Origin: Balneolia bacterium
GTDB lineage: Bacteria > Bacteroidota > Rhodothermia > Balneolales > Cyclonatronaceae
DNA: 5,766 nt
Reading direction: 5' to 3'
NCBI GenBank assembly: GCA_003567135.1
Contig: PXAI01000060.1
Span: 1-5,766, forward strand
Position numbers and translations under genes: made by a program. The notes beneath the pieces were generated by a model. It was not told the DNA's origin. It made no database searches and worked only from the letters and a program-made list of their open reading frames with translations. Shown in pieces: positions 1 to 5,641 of this stretch; within the stretch, counting starts at the first letter, position 1; every line of letters starts with the position of its first letter.

Positions 1-729
1 AAGCTTGAAAAAGAGCTGAATCAGAAAGAGAAAATGGCCACGCTTGGGAAGATGATTGCCGGCGCGGCGCATGAAATCAACACGCCCATTTCGATCATCA
101 AAACCAGGGTGCAGATGTGGGAAAGAATGCTGGCAAAGTCGAACGGCGCTTCGGAAAATAGTCCCGTTTCAAAAGAGTCGATGGAGCTGGTTCGCCACGA
201 AATTGACCGGGTTTCCAAACTTGTAAAGCGGCTCCTTGTCTTTTCAAGGCCGGTATCAGAGCTCAAGCAGGTATTTAATTTAGTTGATGTTATACACGAC
301 AGGGCAGAAGCGGCTGACAAGGATGAAGACGGCTCTCAGGTTTCTATAAACATTACTTCCGATGAAAAGAATGTAGAAATTTTAGGGGATATGTACGCCC
401 TTGAGCAGGTTATCATCAACATTCTGAATAACTGCGTTCAGTCCGGGGCGACTACCGTTGATATCACGTTAAAAAAATTAGAAAACGATTCAGCTCTGCT
501 GAAGATCGAGGATAACGGAAGCGGCATTTCAGATGAAGTGGTCAGCCAGGTTTTTGATCCCTTTTTTACGACTAAAGAAGATGGCACCGGGCTCGGCCTC
601 TCTATTGCGTATGAAATAATTCGTGCCCATAACGGCGAAATCCGATATGAAAACTCACCGGGTGGGGGAACAATCTGTGTCATCGAGCTTCCATTGAATA
701 AAGAAGAAACCATTCCTGCCCATGCATAA
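1..729 (+). CDS. Sensor histidine kinase, C-terminal part (5' end outside window)
   Basis: The reading frame is open from base 1, so this is the last 242 residues of a longer protein; the ATG at 34 is an internal Met, because the H-box follows too closely for a real start. Visible residues 1-17 look like the end of a coiled-coil linker. The HisKA H-box AAHEINTP has its phospho-accepting His at visible residue 24. The HATPase domain follows with an N-box (around 140-144), G1 box DNGSGI (171-176), F-box FDPFF (185-189) and G2 box GTGLGLS (195-201). It should autophosphorylate on His with ATP and pass the phosphate to the regulator encoded immediately downstream, whose ATG overlaps this stop by 8 nt. 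The H-box and core resemble NtrB/AtoS-type kinases that partner NtrC regulators. The input domain is missing, so the signal and any membrane anchoring cannot be judged. Confidence 0.95.
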   Translation, partial: KLEKELNQKEKMATLGKMIAGAAHEINTPISIIKTRVQMWERMLAKSNGASENSPVSKESMELVRHEIDRVSKLVKRLLVFSRPVSELKQVFNLVDVIHDRAEAADKDEDGSQVSINITSDEKNVEILGDMYALEQVIINILNNCVQSGATTVDITLKKLENDSALLKIEDNGSGISDEVVSQVFDPFFTTKEDGTGLGLSIAYEIIRAHNGEIRYENSPGGGTICVIELPLNKEETIPAHA

Positions 730-2089
730 CAATCTTACGGTTCTGATTGCAGACGATGAAGCGCCGATGCGTAAAAATCTCCGGGAGGTGTTATCGGAAG
801 AAGGATACGCCGTTATTGAAGCGCAGGATGGGGAAGAAGCGCTGCGAATGGCGATTGAGCGAAAACCTGATCTGATGCTGCTTGATATCCGCATGCCGAA
901 ACTTGACGGCATGCAGGTTCTCAATAACGTAAAAAAGAAGCTGCCGCATTTACCGGTGATCATCTTTACAGCCTTCGGAACCAGCGAGCGCCCGATTGAA
1001 GCAATGAAAACCGGAGCGTACGATTACGTGGAAAAACCCTTCGATCTGGAAGAGCTGCTTCTCGTTATTCGCCGCGCAATCGAGTACGCGGGGATGCAGA
1101 CCGAGCTGAAAGAGCTGCGTTCTGAAATCTCAAACTCCGAAAGGCTGAGTGAAAATCTGGTTGGCACAAGCGGAAAGATGCAGTCGATTTTCAAGATGGT
1201 GGGCAAAGTTGCCAACTCCGACGCGACCGTTCTGATACAGGGTGAAAGCGGCTCTGGGAAGGAAGTGATTGCAGATGCCATCCAGCGATACTCGAACCGA
1301 AAGGATAAGCCGTTTATCAAGGTAAACTGTGGTGCATTGCCGGAATCGTTGCTTGAAAGCGAGCTTTTTGGCCATGAAGCCGGGGCGTTTACGGGTGCCC
1401 TCAAGCAGCGGAAGGGGCGTTTTGAGCTGGCCAATGAAGGCACGTTTTTTCTGGATGAAATCGATAATATGCCCCATTCACTTCAGGTAAAACTGCTCAG
1501 GATTTTGCAGAATAAGACGTTCGAGCGCGTTGGCGGCGAACAAACGATCAAAGTGAATACCCGGATTATTTCGGCCACAAATAAAAATCTTGAGGATGAG
1601 GTAAAGGCGGGGCGATTCAGGGAGGATTTATACTATCGCCTGAACATTATTTTTATCAAAGTACCGCCTTTACGGGAACATCCGCAGGATATCCCAGCTT
1701 TGGTTGAACATTTTCTGAAAAAGTATGGCGGGGATACGGTTCCGGTTGTATCCGACAGGGTGATGGATATCCTGATGAAACAAACCTGGCCGGGAAATAT
1801 CAGGGAGCTTGAAAATGTAATTCAGCGTGCTATTGTGTTATCGCACGGAGATGTGATCACACGCGAGCATCTTCCACCACAGTTCAGAAGCCATAGTGTT
1901 CCTGATGAAGAGCCGATTCCCGCGCTGGGGAAAACATCCCTTAAAAACATGATAGCGAAGTATGAGGAAAAGCTGGTTCTGAAGGCGCTGATGGAAACAG
2001 ACTGGAATCAGACAAAAGCCGCGGAACTACTTCAGGTAAACCGGAGGCAGCTCTTTACTAAAATGAAGCAGTATAAGCTGAAGAAGTGA
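722..2089 (+). CDS. NtrC-family sigma-54-dependent response regulator
   Basis: This 455-residue protein has the full three-domain plan of the NtrC family. The REC domain (about 5-120) has acidic D11/D12, phospho-acceptor D55 in LLDIRMP, T83 and K105 in EKPF. The AAA+ sigma-54 activation domain (about 145-370) has Walker A GESGSGKE (174-181), an intact GAFTGA loop (221-226) that contacts sigma-54, Walker B GTFFLDE (240-246) and arginine-finger region GRFREDLYYR (297-306). A Fis-type helix-turn-helix lies at about 427-453 (NQTKAAELL...NRRQLFTKM). When phosphorylated by the upstream kinase it should oligomerise, hydrolyse ATP and open sigma-54 promoters. Small departures are Ser178 where Thr is common in Walker A, and DEIDNM after Walker B where DEIGEM or DEIGDL is common; neither removes a catalytic residue. 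The ATG overlaps the kinase stop by 8 nt with no strong ribosome site, suggesting translational coupling. Target genes cannot be named. Confidence 0.96.
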   Translation: MHNNLTVLIADDEAPMRKNLREVLSEEGYAVIEAQDGEEALRMAIERKPDLMLLDIRMPKLDGMQVLNNVKKKLPHLPVIIFTAFGTSERPIEAMKTGAYDYVEKPFDLEELLLVIRRAIEYAGMQTELKELRSEISNSERLSENLVGTSGKMQSIFKMVGKVANSDATVLIQGESGSGKEVIADAIQRYSNRKDKPFIKVNCGALPESLLESELFGHEAGAFTGALKQRKGRFELANEGTFFLDEIDNMPHSLQVKLLRILQNKTFERVGGEQTIKVNTRIISATNKNLEDEVKAGRFREDLYYRLNIIFIKVPPLREHPQDIPALVEHFLKKYGGDTVPVVSDRVMDILMKQTWPGNIRELENVIQRAIVLSHGDVITREHLPPQFRSHSVPDEEPIPALGKTSLKNMIAKYEEKLVLKALMETDWNQTKAAELLQVNRRQLFTKMKQYKLKK

Positions 2090-3335
2090 GCCACAATCCA
2101 TACCTGTAATACACCACCGAGCCAAAACTAACGCCGCTTTCCCGTTCAGCTTCATCCCAGATATCGTAGCCGGATTGTTCGCCTTTGAGTTTTGGGAAGG
2201 CGCTCAGGAAGAGTGTCAGCGGGGGATATCCGCAGATTTTGTAGCGGAATCCGGTGTCTTTTATGGCGCGGCGCATGCGCTCAAAATCTCCGTTGCAGGC
2301 AAATTGGAGATAATGGTCGTCAAACTCGCGCACTTCGCTGAACAGTCGTTTTGCAGGCTCGGGATCTCCGAACTTATGGCCCACGTGAGCCTGATCACCG
2401 CTGATCATAAACAGGGTATTGCCGTCGTCCAGTTCGTGAATTTTTCGGCTGAACCGTTTCAGCTGATCTCCCTGATGCCCGACCGGAAGATGCGTGTATT
2501 CGTCGAGGCTGCCGACCAAAACCGGAACGATGGAAAACTCATGATCCCACAGATACTGCAGCAAAAGCAGGTGCAATTCCAGACTGTGCTCAATTCTGTG
2601 CGCACGATCCTGAAGCGTTGCGCCCGTTTTGTGGCTGTCTGCGGACAGATGCAGAATAGCCTCAGAATCTGAATGAACTTCCCCAAGCGGTGTTTTGAAC
2701 GTTTTGCCGCTCAGGATGAAGGGTTTGTCGTCATAGATATCGCCATAAGAACCTGAGTAATGCGAGGTTCCGATAAGAACCACGCGTGATGGCTTCTGAC
2801 TACGGATTTTCCGGAATGCTTTGGCATAGGTTCCGAGTCCTACCCGGTAATCGATATGAGGCGCGTAAACGGCGAACGGCTCGCGGTTATCGGCCTGATC
2901 TCCGTTTGGGGTAAATCCGGAATCCAGTACCAGTCTCAAAGCTTCCTCTGATTCGGGATAGGTATTTCCCGCGCAGACCGCTTCGCGGATTTCTGATTCC
3001 TCAAAATCCTGCTCAATTTGTTCGCGCATCATCCGGAAGTAGCCGGATTCAAGTAAACGGTTTTCATCCAGCATTTTGATGAACGGCAGCAGGGCGTCGG
3101 GCGTAAGTCCGGTTCCGCGCAGATGGCGCCGGGCCAGGGTAGATAAATTTGTCCGGCCATCGAAGAGTTCAAGCAGTGGCGCGACATCCGCCTTGAGCGC
3201 GATTTCCTTTACCGCATACTGCATCGGATCATGAATCACCACAAACTTTTCCTTTTCATGCTCCACAGGAATCATGTTCAGGTCGTAGCGAAGCGGCGGA
3301 ACCGGCTGTTCGGTAGAGTCAAAAAGATCTGACAT
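2058..3335 (-). CDS. amrB: MEMO-family protein (AmmeMemoRadiSam system protein B type) with N-terminal extension
   Basis: This is a 425-residue protein. Residues about 120-415 match the MEMO fold, related to extradiol dioxygenases: entry motif AGNTYP (122-127), APHIDYRVG with H160, IGTSHY with H192, EHSLELHLLLLQYL (249-262), IVPVLVG (269-275), SGDQAHVG with D314 and H317, and ICGYPP with C368. These correspond to the His, His, His and Cys positions of the human MEMO1 metal site, so a metal-binding, possibly redox-active protein is inferred; the bacterial reaction is unknown. Residues 1-118 form an extra domain, probably a PqqD-like or winged-helix fold, as in other long bacterial forms. No signal peptide is seen, so it is probably cytoplasmic. 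The ATG lies 2 nt after the nth stop, with GAGGA about 13 nt upstream inside nth, so the two form an operon. The 3' end overlaps the convergent regulator gene by 32 nt. The usual AMMECR1 and radical-SAM partner genes are not in the window. Confidence 0.88.
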   Translation of the reverse strand: MSDLFDSTEQPVPPLRYDLNMIPVEHEKEKFVVIHDPMQYAVKEIALKADVAPLLELFDGRTNLSTLARRHLRGTGLTPDALLPFIKMLDENRLLESGYFRMMREQIEQDFEESEIREAVCAGNTYPESEEALRLVLDSGFTPNGDQADNREPFAVYAPHIDYRVGLGTYAKAFRKIRSQKPSRVVLIGTSHYSGSYGDIYDDKPFILSGKTFKTPLGEVHSDSEAILHLSADSHKTGATLQDRAHRIEHSLELHLLLLQYLWDHEFSIVPVLVGSLDEYTHLPVGHQGDQLKRFSRKIHELDDGNTLFMISGDQAHVGHKFGDPEPAKRLFSEVREFDDHYLQFACNGDFERMRRAIKDTGFRYKICGYPPLTLFLSAFPKLKGEQSGYDIWDEAERESGVSFGSVVYYRYGLWLTSSAYTASF

Positions 3336-3337
3336 GA

Positions 3338-4030
3338 CTATTCACTGTTCCTCATTTTGGCGCATTCGCATTTTGTTCCGTACGTTACGCAAATTTCGTG
3401 ATCCGGGGGATTGGATATCCGCGCCTTGCAGCAGTTTCTGCCGTGGTGAATCATCAGGTGCGATACGTTAGTCCATTCTTCCTGTGGAAAAAGAGCCATC
3501 AAATCGCGCTCCACTTTCACTGGATCCTGATGACGCGTAAACCCGAACCGGTTTGAAAGTCGCCGGACGTGCGTGTCCACAACCACGCCAACGTTAATAT
3601 TAAACGCATTTCCCAAAACCACGTTGGCCGTTTTTCTTGCCGCGCCCCTGAGCGTCAGGAGTTCATCCATCGTTTGCGGAACTTCGCCGCCAAAATTTTC
3701 ACGGATTGATCGCGCCGTTTCCTGCACGGATTTCGCCTTGTTTTTATAAAAACCGGTTGGCCGAACCGCCTCCTCAAGTTCCTGGAGGTCAGCATCAGCG
3801 AAAGCGTCAACGGTCGGATAGTTTACAAACAGATCGGCAGTTACCTGATTCACGCGGACATCGGTACACTGCGCGCTGAGAATCGTGGCAATCAGCAGCT
3901 CAAACGGGTTGCTGTGATTCAATTCGCAATGCGGATTCGGATAATACTGATAGAGCTTGCCAAGAAGTTCAACAGCCCGCTCTTTATGCTGCTTCGTTTT
4001 ACGCGGAAGTTTGGGGGATTTTTTCGCCAT
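3338..4030 (-). CDS. nth: Endonuclease III (bifunctional DNA glycosylase/AP lyase)
   Basis: This 230-residue protein aligns along its length with E. coli Nth (211 residues). It removes oxidised pyrimidines and cleaves AP sites in base-excision repair. Conserved blocks are NPFELLIATILSAQCTD (41-57), the TGFYKNKAKS loop (92-101), the helix-hairpin-helix with catalytic Lys133 in ARKTANVVL, and VDTHVRR with catalytic Asp152, followed by HHGRNCCKAR (195-204). Two features are unusual. The hairpin reads LRGAARKTA where LPGVGRKTA is usual. The C-terminal [4Fe-4S] loop does not show the usual C-X6-C-X2-C-X5-C; it has C200, C201, H211, C214, C221 and C223, so one ligand may be His or the spacing has changed. 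The other two frames over this loop do not restore the normal pattern. The ATG start lacks a Shine-Dalgarno sequence but is the first plausible start, with a lysine-rich N-terminus. It is the first gene of an operon with the MEMO gene. Confidence 0.94.
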   Translation of the reverse strand: MAKKSPKLPRKTKQHKERAVELLGKLYQYYPNPHCELNHSNPFELLIATILSAQCTDVRVNQVTADLFVNYPTVDAFADADLQELEEAVRPTGFYKNKAKSVQETARSIRENFGGEVPQTMDELLTLRGAARKTANVVLGNAFNINVGVVVDTHVRRLSNRFGFTRHQDPVKVERDLMALFPQEEWTNVSHLMIHHGRNCCKARISNPPDHEICVTYGTKCECAKMRNSE

Positions 4031-4087
4031 TTAGATAGAATTCTGTTTTTGATATCCGGTATAGATAAGCGGAATGTGAGTTAAAAT

Positions 4088-4118
4088 CAAAGAATATGTC
4101 TGGATCTTTTAAGTTAAA
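4088..4118 (-). promoter_or_regulatory. Weak candidate promoter of the nth-MEMO operon
   Basis: In the 112-nt gap between the DUF4143 ATPase stop and the nth start, the minus strand has TATTCTTTG (4088-4096), the same TA-N3-TTTG layout as upstream of the ATPase. The block at the -33 position is only GTTTAA (around 4114-4119). The gap holds no clear terminator hairpin and no other obvious feature, so a promoter here is expected by position but weakly supported by sequence. Confidence 0.2.
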
Positions 4119-4142
4119 CCTGCTGCTAATTCTTTCTGTTCC

Positions 4143-5342
4143 TTAATGAAATGTAGTCAGGAATGTTAACAGGCTTTGGTGCATGATTCCATCTCTGGTA
4201 GAAGGACTCGATTCATCCATACTGACCACAATTTTAGGGTAATTATCAGGAATTGCAGCAAGGTTGCCAAATTCACGCTCAATTGTTTCGGGGCCGGCAA
4301 GTGTATAGCAAACTTGTATGTAGTAGGTTTCAGATTTGCGCCGTGCTACAAAATCGATTTCGCGCTGCTGATCTTTCCCAACCAAAACCTCAAAACCGTG
4401 GCTTTGAAGATGATGATGAACTACGTTTTCCATGATTTGTGAAATGTCGGATATCCTGTATCCTGTAATTGCATTTCGGATTCCGGTATCCTGGAAGTAG
4501 TATTTCTCACCAATCTCAAAATGTTTGCGACCACGGATATCATAACGCTGTACCTTGTATAAAATCTGCGCTGATACCAGATAAGAGAGGTAATCCAGCA
4601 CAACATTAACGGATACGGAAACACGCTGAGATTTAAGATAATCACTGATTTTCTTTGCCGAAAGCAGGCTTCCGGTTGTATCTGCGGAGTAGGTCAGCAA
4701 ATCGTTCAGAAACCTCACATTCCGGATCTGATAGCGGCTGATGACATCCTTGTACACAACAGTATCGATAATATTCCTGAGGTATTCATACACAATCTCG
4801 TCTTCAAGCCCGATATGAATCAGAAATGGAAGCCCGCCAAAACGCAGAAATCTTTGGAGCGAGGTCATATCCCCGGGCATATTGTGAAAACTGCAAAACT
4901 CCTGAAAGTCCAGACTGTAAACGGGAATGTCCACATAGCGTCCGCTCAGCCTGGTTGCGAGTTCACCCGAGAGCATATCTGCATTGCTGCCGGTAATCCA
5001 TAAATCGACTTTTTCCTGCGCAGCAAGACTTCTCACAACGCGTTCAAAGTTTTTGATTTCCTGAATTTCGTCAATGTATATGAAATAGCGCTCAGCCTGA
5101 TTCTCCCGCATCCGGGCACCGACATGATCATTCAGGTCGTCGGCTGTTCTTATATGGAAATTGGCTTCATTCTCCATATCGATACGAATATGATGATGAC
5201 TCCCGGGCAATTTTTCAGCCTTTTCCTGGATCAGTCTTAGCAGGTAGCTTTTTCCGGTACGTCTCTGGCCACTGAGAACTTTAATCAGCGGTTTCCCGAG
5301 CCAGCGCTCCATTTTTGAGAGATATTTGGGCCTGTTGAACAC
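4143..5342 (-). CDS. AAA_14/DUF4143-family ATPase, GTG start proposed
   Basis: This is a member of the large family of poorly understood ATPases with an N-terminal AAA domain and a C-terminal DUF4143 domain. Numbered from the GTG (399 residues), the Walker A is GQRRTGKS (25-32), Walker B YFIYIDE (86-92), sensor-1 ITGSN (116-120), then RLSGRY (131-136) and the FGGLP motif typical of the family. The C-terminal part ends in a PD-(D/E)XK-like fold with EIDFV (328-332) and YIQVCY (341-346). The usual Glu-X-Lys is replaced by Gln-Val in YIQV, as often in this family, so nuclease activity is doubtful. Start choice: the frame stays open to a TGA at 5466-5468 with no ATG, and the longest form would need the TTG at 5411. 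The GTG at 5342 gives (M)FNRPKYLSKMERW, which fits the family's usual N-terminus (MFKRE...-like); ATG 5312 is a shorter alternative. It stands alone, with its own upstream repeats, and seems more AT-rich than nth and MEMO. Its role is unknown. Confidence 0.88.
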   Translation of the reverse strand: MFNRPKYLSKMERWLGKPLIKVLSGQRRTGKSYLLRLIQEKAEKLPGSHHHIRIDMENEANFHIRTADDLNDHVGARMRENQAERYFIYIDEIQEIKNFERVVRSLAAQEKVDLWITGSNADMLSGELATRLSGRYVDIPVYSLDFQEFCSFHNMPGDMTSLQRFLRFGGLPFLIHIGLEDEIVYEYLRNIIDTVVYKDVISRYQIRNVRFLNDLLTYSADTTGSLLSAKKISDYLKSQRVSVSVNVVLDYLSYLVSAQILYKVQRYDIRGRKHFEIGEKYYFQDTGIRNAITGYRISDISQIMENVVHHHLQSHGFEVLVGKDQQREIDFVARRKSETYYIQVCYTLAGPETIEREFGNLAAIPDNYPKIVVSMDESSPSTRDGIMHQSLLTFLTTFH

Positions 5343-5377
5343 TGTAATAGTTTTGTTTATGCTTAAAATATTTGAAT

Positions 5378-5408
5378 CAAAGTGTAATTCCTTTGTTAAT
5401 ATACAAAA
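5378..5408 (-). promoter_or_regulatory. Possible Bacteroidota-type promoter of the DUF4143 ATPase
   Basis: On the minus strand, TTTTG (5404-5408) is followed after 17 nt by TACACTTTG (5378-5386). The Bacteroidota vegetative promoter has TTTG near -33 and TAnnTTTG near -7. The two TTTG blocks are 22 nt apart here, close to expectation, but the second box has three bases between TA and TTTG instead of two. The upstream box lies inside the first operator-like dyad, so a bound regulator could block it. The start would fall about 30-35 nt before the GTG. This is a pattern match only. Confidence 0.3.
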
Positions 5409-5449
5409 CAATTTATTAATAAATAAAATCCTTTGTCCATAAACAAAAC
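5390..5449 (-). promoter_or_regulatory. Operator-like dyad pair, TTTGT-N6-ACAAA, 40 bp apart
   Basis: Two 20-bp elements (5390-5409 and 5430-5449) agree at 17 of 20 positions: CCTTTGT, six variable bases, then ACAAAAC with small differences. Each contains the dyad TTTGT-N6-ACAAA. They are offset by exactly 40 bp. A third TTTGT occurs at 5352-5356, again 40 bp away, with a degraded right half (TTAAA). The array lies just upstream of the proposed GTG start of the DUF4143 ATPase. Inference: binding sites for a dimeric regulator, perhaps bound cooperatively and perhaps autoregulatory. The regulator is unknown, and AT-richness makes some chance similarity possible. Confidence 0.5.
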
Positions 5450-5543
5450 TTTTTAAACCTGCCCTTCATCAAATCTCTCGAAAATTTCAAACCTGACATG
5501 TAAACAGAATGGTATTGTGAAAGACCTCAATTTAAACACACCA

Positions 5544-5592
5544 ATCCTGTAGGGACAGATCCTGTAGGGACAGGGCATGTACAGTCCCTACA
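5544..5592. repeat. REP-like element: 15-bp tandem repeat plus inverted copy
   Basis: ATCCTGTAGGGACAG occurs twice without a gap (5544-5558 and 5559-5573). It is followed by GTCCCTACA (5584-5592), the exact reverse complement of the TGTAGGGAC at 5563-5571, so a 9-bp stem with a 12-nt loop (AGGGCATGTACA, with a central CATG) can form. The first tandem copy can pair with the same right arm. It lies about 50 nt beyond the stop of the secreted-protein gene. The shape and position resemble intergenic REP-type palindromes moved by RAYT transposases. No T-run follows on either strand, so it is a poor intrinsic terminator. Confidence 0.7.
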
Positions 5593-5641
5593 AGATTGAA
5601 TATATTTGCTTTACGTATTTTTTTAGTTGATTCCCCAATCC

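Larger units (their letters stand above)
5343..5641. other. Intergenic region between the DUF4143 ATPase and the secreted-protein gene
   Basis: This 299-bp AT-rich stretch holds the 40-bp-spaced dyads and candidate promoter (5350-5449) and the REP-like repeat (5544-5592). The bases between about 5450 and 5543, and between 5593 and 5641, show no gene, RNA or clear hairpin. The DUF4143 frame remains open on the minus strand to a TGA at 5466-5468 but has no ATG, so part of the region could in principle be translated from the TTG at 5411. Confidence 0.6.

Noticed and set aside
34..36. ATG at 34 as the true start of the histidine kinase.
   Set aside because: The frame is open to base 1 and the H-box His would be only residue 13, which leaves no room for the normal linker or sensor domain.
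1024..1477. Two overlapping minus-strand frames of 139 and 115 codons inside the response regulator.
   Set aside because: Both are antisense to the AAA+ domain with its intact Walker A and GAFTGA motifs; neither encodes a recognisable protein.
2264..2279. A sigma-54 promoter-like string TGGCGCG-N4-ATGC on the plus strand.
   Set aside because: It lies inside the MEMO coding sequence in antisense orientation, the -12 box lacks TTGC, and no gene follows it on that strand.
2271..2280. A perfect 10-bp palindrome GCGCATGCGC.
   Set aside because: It is coding sequence in a GC-rich stretch, occurs once, and is short enough to be chance.
2175..2672. A 165-codon plus-strand open frame opposite the MEMO gene.
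   Set aside because: It is antisense to strongly conserved MEMO codons, has no recognisable domain, and is a shadow of the real gene.
4176..4442. Plus-strand open frames of 88 and 60 codons opposite the DUF4143 ATPase.
   Set aside because: They are antisense to conserved codons of the ATPase C-terminus and have low-complexity, unfamiliar translations.
5396..5440. A 14-codon minus-strand ORF (MDKGFYLLINCFVY) upstream of the ATPase, considered as a leader peptide.
   Set aside because: It has no ribosome site, lies mostly between and within the operator-like dyads, and shows no attenuator structure or run of regulatory codons.
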